A DNA stretch of 64,000 nt from Pelodera strongyloides (taxonomy: Eukaryota > Nematoda > Chromadorea > Rhabditida > Rhabditidae). Positions 49,187 through 60,400 of this stretch are shown piece by piece. The notes under the pieces were generated by a model. It saw only the letters and a list, made by a program, of their open reading frames with translations. It did not search any database and was not told where the DNA came from. Numbering within the stretch: position 1 is the stretch's first letter; each line of letters begins with the position of its first letter. A program made the position numbers and the translations under genes. The stretch is taken from contig JAANDG010000419.1 in NCBI GenBank assembly GCA_036852015.1, positions 1 through 64,000 on the forward strand, in the 5' to 3' direction.

Positions 49187-49345
49187 ATTATATATTCCTT
49201 TTATCATGGACATCAATATCAATTTATTGTTTGAATAATCTATGCATACCTCCATGTTTAGGTATGTACAGTAGGCGTTCTGTTTAATGTCGGATTTTCA
49301 TTGCGCTTCCTTTTAAACCGTGAATATAATGATATGTTTTTTTAG

Positions 49346-49853
49346 GTAATTGCTATAAAAAAGTCGAAAGAACTAACACGGCAATGCAACCGCAACGACA
49401 ATGTCAACAACGCATGGCGTCAAAGCTCCAAACTGTATATCCAACCACCTGGTGAGAGTTTTTTTTCGTTTTCAAGCAATATGTTTAATTAATTAAGCAA
49501 TTGAATTAATATAACGACATTGGCGCGCGAGCTAAGGGTGCGTCCATGGTGTGCCAATGTAGCCCAATAGGCGCGCGAGCTAGGGGTGAGCCAAAGCGCG
49601 TCAAAGGGTTTGAAAGCGCACGTTTCCATTTGGGCTAAGGTCTAGGTGTACGGTAGCTCTTATTCCGTTTTCATATCTCTTTATGTGTGTCACAAATAAA
49701 GGCACACTTTAGACGTCTCGAATTAAATTAAATTTTCTCAAATTTTTTTCTTTAGAATCACACGACCGTCCTATCTCCCCATTAATTAGGCTTAGGCCTA
49801 AGCCTAAGCCGCGCTTATGGTCCTTATGGATATCTGGATACGTCAGGATTTGA
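49346..49853 (+). CDS. Two-exon chain, basic hypothetical protein (3' part)
   Basis: Exon 49346-49451 (TTTTTTAG|..ACCTG|GTGAGA) is open in the frame starting VIAIKKSKEL. It joins in phase 1 to exon 49756-49853 (TTCTTTAG|..TGA), giving about 68 residues, basic and Pro/Arg-rich towards the end (PKPKPRLW). No signal peptide and no domain recognised. The second exon crosses a TTAGGC/GCCTAA palindrome, so its open frame may be partly a repeat artefact. Confidence 0.28.
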
Positions 49854-50079
49854 TCAGCACCGATGCTACTACTATGAGTGGGCTTCTTCGCAAAAACAAG
49901 GGATTCGACTCGCCTCGGAGGCTATTCGGTGATATTTTTACTAGTTTGCAAACTACTAATAAATAGTGAAAGGGGCAAAATAAAAAATTTACACTTAAAT
50001 ATTATAATTTTATTTGGGTATTATAATCTTGACATGTGGGGACGGCAGGAGCGCGCACAATTTGACATGACATATTCTA

Positions 50080-53000
50080 CGCGGGGTAGGTACCTTTTTT
50101 ATGGTGGTGGGGTGTAGTTCGTGCTTTATGTTGGAATTTTATTCAGTTTTGTTTTTGTTCATAATTGAGTATGAGTATGATGCAGCGTGGCACAACATTA
50201 AGATTTAGTTTAGTTTAGTTTAGTTTAGATAGGTAGGGGAAGATGGCTGGAGCGGGGCGCCTGCCGAATACGAGTTCCACACTTCGAGTGTAGTGTGTGC
50301 TCGTCCCGCGCCAGTTTCCTACCTAGCGCGGCATGGGGTGCAGGTGCAGGTTCAGTCAGTTCAGTGTGGGAATTTTATTCACTTCATTTTTGTTATGTAA
50401 TTAGGCGTGATGTCGTGACTTATTCTACGCGGGGGTACCACATATATTTTTATTATTAATCATAAAGCAGCGTGGCACTCTAGTTAAAATATTTAGTTTA
50501 GTTTAGATAGGTAGGGGAAGATGGCTGGAGCGGGGCGCCTGCCGAATACGAGTTCCACACTTCGAGTGTAGTGTGTGCTCGTCCCGCGCCAGTTTCCTGC
50601 CTAGCGCGGCATGGGGCGCAGGTTCAGTCAGTTCAGTGTGGGAATTTTATTCACTTCATTTTTGTTATGTAATTGAGTGTGATGTCGTGACTTATTCTAC
50701 GCGGGGGGGTACCACATATATTTTTATTATTAATCATAAAGCAGCGTGGGTACTCTAGTTAAATATTTAGTTTAGTTTATTTTAGATAGGTAGGGGAAGA
50801 TGGCTGGAGCGGGGCGCCTGCCGAATACGAGTTCCACACTTCGAGTGTAGTGTGTGCTCGTCCTGCGCCAGTTTCCTGCCTAGCGCGGCATGGGGTGCAG
50901 GTTCAGTCAGTTCAGTGTGGGAATTTTATTCACTTCATTTTTGTTATGTAATTGAGTGTGATGTCGTGACTTATTCTACGCGGGGAGGTACCACATATAT
51001 TTTTATTATTAATCATAAAGCAGCGTGGCACTCTAGTTAAAATATTTAGTTTAGTTTAGTTTAGATAGGTAGGGGAAGATGGCTGGAGCGGGGCGCCTGC
51101 CGAATACGAGTTCCACACTTCGAGTGTAGTGTGTGCTCGTCCTGCGCCAGTTTCCTGCCTAGCGCGGCATGGGGTGCAGGTTCAGTCAGTTCAGTGTGGG
51201 AATTTTATTCACTTCATTTTTGTTACGTAATTGAGTGTGATGTCGTGACTCATTCTACGCGGGGGGTACCACATATATTTTTATTATTAATCATAAAGCA
51301 GCGTGGCACTCTAGTTAAAATATTTAGTTTAGTTTAGATAGGTAGGGGAAGATGGCTGGAGCGGGGCGCCTGCCGAATACGAGTTCCACACTTCTAGTGT
51401 AGTGTGTGCTCGTCCTGCGCCAGTTTCCTGCCTAGCGCGGCATGTGGTGCAGGTTCAGTCAGTTCAGTGTGGGAATTTTATTCACTTCATTTTTGTTACG
51501 TAATTGAGTGTGATGTCGTGACTTATTCTACGCGGGGGGGGGTACCACATATATTTTTTATTATTAATCATAAAGCAGCGTGGCACTCTAGTTAACATAT
51601 TTAGTTTAGTTTAGATAGGTAGGGGAAGATGGCTGGAGCGGGGCGCCTGCCGAATACGAGTTCCACACTTCGAGTGTAGTGTGTGCTCGTCCCGCGCCAG
51701 TTTCCTGCCTAGCGCGGCATGGGGTGTAGGTTCAGTCAGTTCAGTGTGGGAATTTTATTCACTTCATTTTTGTTACGTAATTGAGTGTGATGTCGTGACT
51801 TATTCTACGCGGGGGGGGGGGTACCACATATATTTTATTATTATTAATCATAAAGCAGCGTGGCACTCTAGTTAACATATTTAGTTTAGTTTAGATAGGT
51901 AGGGGAAGATGGCTGGAGCGGGGCGCCTGCCGAATACGAGTTCCACACTTCGAGTGTAGTGTGTGCTCGTCCCGCGCCAGTTTCCTGCCTAGCGCGGCAT
52001 GGGGCGCAGGTTCAGTCAGTTCAGTGTGGGAATTTTATTCACTTCATTTTTGTTATGTAATTGAGTGTGATGTCGTGACTTATTCTACGCGGGGGGTACC
52101 ACATATATTTTTATTATTAATCATAAAGCAGCGTGGTACTCTAGTTAAAATATTTAGTTTAGTTTAGATAGGTAGGGGAAGATGGCTGGAGCGGGGCGCC
52201 TGCCGAATACGAGTTCCACACTTCGAGTGTAGTGTGTGCTCGTCCTGCGCCAGTTTCCTGCCTAGCGCGGCATGGGGTGCAGGTTCAGTCAGTTCAGTGT
52301 GGGAATTTTATTCACTTCATTTTTGTTATGTAATTGAGTGTGATGTCGTGACTTATTCTACGCGGGGGGTACCACATATATTTTTATTATTAATCATAAA
52401 GCAGCGTGGCACTCTAGTTAAAATATTTAGTTTAGTTTAGATAGGTAGGGGAAGATGGCTGGAGCGGGGCGCCTGCCGAATACGAGTTCCACACTTCGAG
52501 TGTAGTGTGTGCTCGTCCTGCGCCAGTTTCCTGCCTAGCGCGGCATGGGGTGCAGGTTCAGTCAGTTCAGTGTGGGAATTTTATTCACTTCTTTTTTGTT
52601 ATGTAATTGAGTGTGATGTCGTGACTTATTCTACGCGGGGGGTACCACATATATTTTTATTATTAATCATAAAGCAGCGTGGCACTCTAGTTAAAATATT
52701 TAGTTTAGTTTAGATAGGTAGGGGAAGATGGCTGGAGCGGGGCGCCTGCCGAATACGAGTTCCACACTTCGAGTGTAGTGTGTGCTCGTCCTGCGCCAGT
52801 TTCCTGCCTAGCGCGGCATGTGGTGCAGGTTCAGTCAGTTCAGTGTGGGAATTTTATTCACTTCATTTTTGTTACGTAATTGAGTGTGATGTCGTGACTT
52901 ATTCTACGCGGGGGGGGGGGTACCACATATATTTTATTATTATTAATCATAAAGCAGCGTGACACTCTAGTTAACATATTTAGTTTAGTTTAGATAGGTA

Positions 53001-53835
53001 GGGGAAGATGGCTGGAGCGGGGCGCCTGCCGAATACGAGTTCCACACTTCGAGTGTAGTGTGTGCTCGTCCTGCGCCAGTTTCCTGCCTAGCGCGGCATG
53101 GGGTGCAGGTTCAGTCAGTTCAGTGTGGGAATTTTATTCACTTCTTTTTTGTTATGTAATTGAGTGTGATGTCGTGACTTATTCTACGCGGGGGGTACCA
53201 CATATATTTTTATTATTAATCATAAAGCAGCGTGGCACTCTAGTTAAAATATTTAGTTTAGTTTAGATAGGTAGGGGAAGATGGCTGGAGCGGGGCGCCT
53301 GCCGAATACGAGTTCCACACTTCGAGTGTAGTGTGTGCTCGTCCTGCGCCAGTTTCCTGCCTAGCGCGGCATGTGGTGCAGGTTCAGTCAGTTCAGTGTG
53401 GGAATTTTATTCACTTCATTTTTGTTACGTAATTGAGTGTGATGTCGTGACTTATTCTACGCGGGGGGGGGGGTACCACATATATTTTTATTATATTAAT
53501 AAAAGCAGCGTGACACTCTAGTTAACATATTTAGTTTAGTTTAGATAGGTAGGGGAAGATGGCTGGAGCGGGGCGCCTGCCGAATACGAGTTCCACACTT
53601 CGAGTGTAGTGTGTGCTCGTCCCGCGCCAGTTTCCTGCCTAGCGCGGCATGGGGTGCAGGTTCAGTCAGTTCAGTGTGGGAATTTTATTCACTTCATTTT
53701 TGTTACGTAATTGAGTGTGATTGTGATGTCGTGACTTATTCTACGCGGGGGGTACCACATATATTTTTATTATTATTAATCATAAAGCAGCGTGACACTC
53801 TAGTTAAAATATTTAGTTTAGTTTAGTTTAGATAG
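50080..53835 (+). repeat. ~277-bp satellite array, about 13.5 units
   Basis: The anchor GTGTGCTCGTCC recurs at 50573, 50852, 51131, 51404, 51681, 51961, 52234, 52507, 52780, 53060, 53333 and 53611, spaced 273-280 bp. Most length change comes from a G run before GTACC (CGC followed by 4-12 G) and from the number of TTTAG words before ATAGGTAGG. Each unit holds a small hairpin ACACTTCGAGTGT. The short repeated frames starting at GTG are not credible genes, since they break at the G run. A degenerate partial unit lies at about 54160-54270. Confidence 0.97.
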
Positions 53836-54574
53836 GTAGGGCCCCTTACAATCCTATGCTCATGGTTCAACGCACAGTAGGGGTGAAACGGGTAATGCCG
53901 GCGAAATGAGCGGGCGTCCTGCGAGAAGATTGGCACCCGCAGGACGTATTGCCAAAACAACTATGTCAAAGTCAAATGAGCAAAGACCCCCGAGTTCCTT
54001 GCACCGCAAGGCAGGGGTGCTATGGCAATCGCAGGCCGTAGGGAACCATAATTAAATCATTTGGACGTGCATGGAATCGCATCGCAAGATGCAGGTCTTC
54101 ATGGCTTAGTTGCGACCTGCGCTGTTTGCGAGCCAACAGCTGATATAACAGTCTACTAGGTAAGGTAGGTAGGTAGGGGAAGATGCCGAATGCGAATTCC
54201 ACACTTCTAATGTAGTGTGTGCTCATCCCGCGCCAGTTTCCTGCCTAGTGCGACATGGTGTGTGTAGGTAGATTCTAGCTTACAAAAATTTTGAATTAGA
54301 ATAATTTCCTTAAGCCACTTTCGAGTTGGGGAAAAGTTGGTGGTATTCCGGAATTCCACCGTTCGATTTGGTCGTAAAAACGTGCGTGGAAAAGCAAAAA
54401 TTCCGTAGTGGAATCGTTGTGGGATTATATTTTTAACCCACTGCAGGAGCCAAATTAATGACCCTGACGGTTGGGGTTAAGTAGCGGGAAAACATTTACG
54501 TTTGAGGTGTGCCATCTGAAACTTTTCCCAACTCGAACGCGGCTTTAGCGTTTCTGCTTGTTGTTTAATTACAG
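53836..54574 (+). other. Array flank, no supported gene
   Basis: Contains a decayed 277-bp unit (54160-54270) and otherwise unique sequence. I see no exon that I can support. Confidence 0.45.
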
Positions 54575-54699
54575 AGGTGAAACTTCTCCTTATGGAATTC
54601 GGACGCAATTGCAACAGTGCACGGATGGTCTTGGAAGCCCTTTGTCGTTCTTTCTTTCTACCTCAGCAAGTTGTGTTAATTGCTTTGTATATTGCGTAA
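54575..54699 (+). CDS. Terminal exon of an unknown plus-strand gene
   Basis: AATTACAG precedes a frame open for 40 codons to TAA at 54697-54699, reading VKLLLMEFGRNC..MVLEALCRSFFL..VVLIALYIA. It is rich in Leu, Val and Cys and helix-like. The exon begins with two bases completing an upstream codon. Upstream exons were not found. An alternative frame (RGETSPYGIRTQLQQC..) is also open for about 60 codons. Confidence 0.25.
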
Positions 54700-54811
54700 T
54701 TAAATTATTACGTAATAAAAAAGCTAATTATTCATATATTAACAAGAAAAATGGTTAACTATTCATATATTAACTAAAGGTAAAGTATTTTAATGTTATA
54801 AACGCTCACGC

Positions 54812-54910
54812 TCATGTCCACTCCAATTCCCTCGGGGAATTAGTCCCTGGGGACAGAAAATAGCAATCTAATGTGAGAGGCGCAGAGAAAAATGAGTGGT
54901 GAATATGGCC
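54812..54910. mobile_element. MITE, ATTCACCACTC family (copy 2)
   Basis: CACTCCAATTCCCTCGGGGA and CTGGGGACAGAAAATAG match copy 1 at 27930 closely. The right end GAGTGGTGAATATGGCC is intact and the left end is shortened to TGTCCACTCC. Confidence 0.7.
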
Positions 54911-55686
54911 TGAGGAATACCATGTGACTTCAGCTGATGCGCTTTCGATTCCTAGGACTATGAACGTACAAACAATCGCACAAACAAAGGAACTCGAACT
55001 AAAGAACCTCTCTCCCGTACTTCCCCTTCCCAGGAGGCTGAGAACTCCAACTTTGCTCTAAAGGTTTGTTTTCAATAATTTATCTGAATTGTTTGACTGT
55101 CAAATAGCTGATATGCAAATAACCAATATTAGAATAAAAAAAGGAGCTCGATCGGCCCCCTTTGCACAAATACATAGGTTGTATAGGTATAGGAACATAT
55201 ACTGAAAATGCGCGTCCGCAACCGGATGTTATTGCGCTTTAAGTTGGTTTTTTTGAGTTGGTGGTTATTGATTGATTTCAGATAATCTCGCTTGGATTAC
55301 ACTCTAACGATGGTGCACTTCGAAAATTAATAGACGACTGGACTCGCTGTGGCAACCAACCCCGATATGCATCATATATGCATCTCCTCTCCACTACTCT
55401 CTTCTTATACAAACATCAGCTGTTGTTCATTAATACATATCTTCTTCAACATTCTTTGTTCGATTTCTGTTCCATTGTACACACAACACACCAGCTGATA
55501 GAGAAAAGGGTAGAAAAGTACAGATACTATGACATTTTTTCACTCAGTTTTAAAGCTGTATTGTACCCAGTTTGTGAAACGCGTCGTTCTCTTCAGGTAG
55601 CACGCGGCACTTAAATAATGTTTTTAGTTTTTATACAGAAGCCGCTTCGTCTTCGCTGTACCTATTTTCACTTTGTACGATGTGCC

Positions 55687-55753
55687 CGCCTCGAGCGGGA
55701 TTCGAACCCGTGACCTTTGCATGGCAGCTAACGACTACACCACTAGACGAAGC
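55687..55753 (-). tRNA. tRNA-like sequence (GCA-type anticodon), doubtful
   Basis: On the minus strand, acceptor arms GCTTCG and CGAGGC pair over 6 bp. The T arm CGGGTTCGAATCCCG is perfect and a D-region TCTAGTGGTGTAG fits an A-box. The anticodon loop ATGCAAA would give GCA (Cys), but its stem has only about three pairs. It is therefore either an odd nuclear tRNA or the head of a tRNA-derived repeat. Confidence 0.4.
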
Positions 55754-56012
55754 ATGCTAGCTTCGAAAAATTCAATATGTAAGCATCTATATGTAAACCG
55801 GACATAAATATGTTTTCACGTTTCCCGTCACGGAAAAATTTCATGAGTTTCCGATTTAGAGTTTGGTAGTGTTTTTTTCAGAGTAGGGTAGGATTGTTTT
55901 CTGAGTCCAACTTTGTTTACACTAGTAATTTCCGTGTTATGCGCCCTACTTCCTTGAGCAGATAATCTTAAAACAAACATCTTATAGAGCTCAATCGTGT
56001 GAAGGTTGATCG

Positions 56013-56021
56013 TATATAAAG
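56013..56021 (+). promoter_or_regulatory. TATA box of the 56.1-kb gene
   Basis: TATATAAAG lies 109 bp before the ATG at 56122; transcription would start near 56043-56050. It fits the plus-strand signal-peptide exon that follows. Confidence 0.4.
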
Positions 56022-56121
56022 GCAGAAAGAAATTTCAGAATAAGCATCGTTCCGCACCCTACTCTCATATAATCACTGGATCATCAACCAATTCTACTAG
56101 TTCCTGGAAAAGAAACCAAAA

Positions 56122-56673
56122 ATGTCTCGGTACACTGTATGCTTGCTGGTAAGGCAGTTTTACTCATTTTCCTCGATTTTTCTATCTCGCGTTAGCGGAT
56201 ACTCTACGAAGACAAATGGGCTTGCAGCTTCTTCTTCAACTTTTCGCTCTCTTAGAGGACCAACTACCTATACGAACGAAGCCTAAGCCTAAGCTTGAGT
56301 ACATGGATTCAGGGTCTACTCATGTTGTGTATGCTAATCATCGTAGAAGGTCGTAATGTGTGGGTGGACGGACCCAGTTGGTGGCCCTTTCCGAGACCCA
56401 AGATGAATCCACGGGATGTTGAATGTGTTGAGAGATTGAAGGCCCGAGGTAAGTCCCAGAAAACTACCGTATCCCTGAGAACGTTGATGCTGCGGTAGAT
56501 TGGTGCTCGCACTATATTCGGTACGCGGGCCCGCACACATATGGCGCACAAAATAGACGTCTCGTGCAAGGAACGGCCATGCCAGAATCTCCTTCTATAA
56601 AAAGTGAAATCAATGTAAACAAATTTCAGGAGACCCACCACACGAGATTTTTGGCAAATGCTGGTTCGGATAA
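56122..56673 (+). CDS. Small secreted peptide gene, two splice models
   Basis: Exon 1 (56122-56148) encodes MSRYTVCLL and ends in CTG|GTAAGG. Model A uses the CAG at 56312: exon 56313-56448 then, after a perfect GTAAGT donor, exon 56630-56673. It gives a signal peptide followed by a Trp/Pro-rich mature peptide (WVDGPSWWPFPRPK), two Cys and an end ..FGKCWFG, where the final Gly could be amidated. Model B uses the better acceptor CTTGCAG at 56227: exon 56228-56356 gives signal MSRYTVCLLLLLQLFALL and a basic tail ending NHRRRS, 51 residues. A third acceptor (CTCTTAG, 56255) also stays in the model A frame. The TATA box and signal peptide support a real gene; the product is unknown. Confidence 0.42.
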
Positions 56674-56913
56674 TTATGAACTTGAAGTTGAAGATACGAA
56701 GTGAAGTTTTATTTTCGCTTAAATTGACTTCAACACGTGCAATTAACCTATTATTAATTTTTTCGATGTTGTGTATTCGAATCTGCGCTTCAGTCTTGAT
56801 TTTCTTTAGCAACGGAAAATAAATAAATCGCTAGCCAAGAACTTCATATTTCATATTCGTTAGCGACTCACTGCATAGTGGTGGACTACACATACACATA
56901 CACAGAAAAGTGG

Positions 56914-56965
56914 AAACCCCGATATGGCCCCGAAAAAGGACTTGATCGGGGCCATATCGGGGTTT
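56914..56965. repeat. Perfect 20-bp hairpin
   Basis: AAACCCCGATATGGCCCCGA at 56914-56933 is the exact reverse complement of 56946-56965, with a 12-nt loop. Flanking bases are also partly complementary, so it may be the core of a larger foldback. Confidence 0.9.
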
Positions 56966-57412
56966 TTGGTTTCCCATGTATACATACAGTCTCAACATTT
57001 TTCTTATGAGTATTTGGTAGTTCATGTACAAAACAAAGCCGATGAGCATAATTTTTATTACGAATGTTATTTTATTAATTCCGCTCGTTCCTCACACGAA
57101 CCAGCACGGATTGGTGCAATTGCGGAGGAAAGATTGCAAAACGACGTCATCAACCTAAAACATGAACTTTTATACTACTTATCCAACTAATTGATCTATT
57201 TTAATGACTACTGCTAAGTATATTCAAGCCAAACAGTTGATATTTAAATTCTCGCTAAAACTAAGCGTGAAATATTTTTTTTATTTTATTACTTTCGGAA
57301 ACATTTTTCTGTAAAATCACACATTTTAATTCTCAAACGTTCCTTTCCCCTCTTCTAATATAGCTGAAAGAGGGAAGCCAAATACATTGGGCTAGTTTCA
57401 CATCAGTTTTAT

Positions 57413-60400
57413 TTAAACTGTCCAACTACGAACCTGCATGACTGAAGTGTACACGGTTGCCTTGTTCAGATTGGGCTTGCTGCTCAAAACCTGCAAATAA
57501 ACGAACATGTAAATTGTGTTTCTTTATGTGCCAGGAATTATATTAAAGCGGTATTGCACGTGTTTGTAGAGCTTGTGCTGGAAAACTGCAATCACATATT
57601 ATATGTAAATTTCTGTGCCGTTCCAGCGCTGCATGGAACAATAGTCCATAACAATCAGTTGTTCCGGCCACGTTCCATACCGCTTTAAAGCAGAAAACTG
57701 TAATCAAACCCACCTGGAATAGTCCTTCTAGGCCGACATTCTGCCTGGTCAATCTATTCATGCAGTCGTGCCCGGGAGCACGACGGTCGTCCAGGTATAG
57801 GACCTCTTTGTCCTGAGAAAATAGGAAGTTACGATTCTCAAGAAAGAGCAGATAGAGTTGTTCAGTGCACTTTCGCGAAAGTGGTAGTGGAAAGTGCGAA
57901 AGTCTCATTCCGTGCACGTTCGCATTACATATATAAGCGTATTTTGAAATTCGCTATCATAGGAGTGCAAATAAAGGTCTCAACCCGAAGACACAAACTG
58001 CACCGATTTTTGTTTGAGCATGAAGGTATAGATCGGTTTTGCATAGTGCTATTCATGGAATTCGGCGAAAGTGCACTGGAATTAGACTTTCGCACTTTCG
58101 ACGTTCGCGAACGTGCAGTGTCTGACCCCAAAGTCAGCTTCATAAGTACAATCCTACTAAGTAATCAATGGCGAGATGAGTTGTTTATAACTCACCCAAT
58201 CGTAGTTGGTCTGTAGCACGTACCACCCTTTAGGATCGTTGGGTTTGAGAGACTAAATTAAATCACGAGCGAGTAAAAAACCAGTCATGAAGATAAGAAG
58301 AATGTGATACAAAAAGCTAACGCACAAATTGCGCGAAGACGACATGAACCATTACAATACACCCGTGTTTCAAGTTCGACGTGTACGCGGCGAGAGATCG
58401 TCAAGGCAAAACAATTTCAGAATTGGGAGTCCATTTGTTGCTTTTGGAAAAGAGTACGACTGAAAGGATAAGATAAAGAATAGATAAAGAATACCTCGAC
58501 ATGATCAGTTCCATTTGGGTTCCTTGTAATCACAGCGCCTTCACCACTCTTTCTACCTCCAACGATAAAGTATCCATAGGCGACCAGAGGTGTTGTCGAC
58601 AAATATTGAACGGCCTTAAATTGAATCTCGACGGTTATGTGGCACATCGTTTGTGCCTGACTATCGGTCGCTCAGTTCTTGCGCTCTCACCGTGCAAGTG
58701 CGGCACGCCGCTCCGCGAGTGCGGATGATTTTCAGGGCGATAACTGCGTTAAGGTTTGGCTTGGCGAAAAGTAGCTAACATGATAATATTCCAATTACTC
58801 TGCTGGATATTTTAGCTAAAACGCACCTCGTCGTACGAATTGGCTTTCTCCAGCACGTCACGGTCGGCCCAAATCAAGAATTGCCGACCTTGCTGGCCCT
58901 GAAATAAGCCGCAGCTTAGGTTTAGTTTTTCTTTTACGTTGGCAAATGTGAGGTACATAGAAAAAAATCCTCGAGCGGGCAGTCGATCGCAAAGCAAAAA
59001 AAGTGTTCCCCCCGTGCGGAGACGCATACGCGAGTTCATGCTTATAATTAGAGTGAGTTTGGGTGCGAAAAGGAAGCTTGTCGGCGACCTAGGAAGCCGT
59101 GCTGCTTATTAGTTACTACTACGGGATATAGTCCAATGCCGCGAAAAATCGATATCAGTGATTGTCAATTATCATCGTTATCGATTATCATCGGACTATA
59201 TCCCGTAGTGTTGCTCCACTAGCTCATCTCAACCCATTGCCATACATAACGTATGAAAGATTCATAAATTGCTTGAAACTTACTTCATTGAAGAATGCGA
59301 TCAGGTTATCCATTGTGCTTCCAAAACGGGCGTTTGTTGACAATGTGAATGTGTGCGGCTTCAAACCTAAGAAATGACAAAGGGTATGAAAACAAGTCGG
59401 AAACTACCTAACAGATATTGTTATTTTCGTGAGGCAGGAGCGCCACAAGTGCGCCAGGTTTGCGCCGTTGTTTTTTGCAACCCATCGCGCTTCTTGACCC
59501 ACCCACATTGGCTAATTTTATGAGGTTTCGCGCTGATGAAAATGTGAAATATCATAAACTAGTGTGAAATCAGAGGCCGTATTCACCAACACACAGGGAG
59601 CCCTCCCTAGGCACACGGTCGCTCTGAATCTCTTCTGCTCTCACACTCTTTAGCTCACTGGGGAGGCCAGGGAGGGCTCGCTGGGTGTTGGTGTATAAGG
59701 CCCCAGTAGGAACTAAGAACCTTCTCACCAGTCAGAACTCCCATATGTCCTGCAAATGTGACTCCTTTGTACACTGTCTTCCCGCCACGGATGTAGTTGA
59801 CGTTGATTAGGATTGTCTGTTTTGAAACAATAAATACATTTATAGAACTTATTATATATTGGACGCCGTTTGCAAATTGTCAGGACTCATTAAGAAGACA
59901 GGAAATGGGTGAACCCAGTTGGTGACGATTCGCTGGTTTTTCGTAGACCTGCGCATTTGGCGGCCTTCTGACCATGTGGTGACCAAATTTCACCACATGG
60001 TCGCGAACCAGTCACGAACCAGCCACCAGTTCGTTTTTTGTTTTCGGTAAAACCCATTTGTTGACGGGCCAACGAAGGTTTTTCTGTGTTTTTGGTAATT
60101 AGTCAGTTTTCCCGTGAACCAGTTGGTTGGTCCAGCAATGTGCTGGGCAAGGAACATAATCGAACACTTTTGGTATCAGATATAACTATAGTTGGCGGGA
60201 ATTCATCGGTATTAGAAAGCTATTAGACAATAGTGTAGCATAGCTACATTTTCTCATTTTTTTTCTATATCTGCGTAACATTGTTCCTGCGTTAAAATGT
60301 TGAAGAGGTCCGATGTCCAAGCATAATTGAGATAAGTCATGAGATGATTTATTGATTAAATATGCCAAAGTGTACCTTGAGCATGGCCGTCTGCTCCCAA

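Noticed and set aside
50573..53826. Repeated ~65-residue frames in each 277-bp unit
   Set aside because: They start at GTG, sit in satellite DNA and shift at the variable G run. They are not a gene family.
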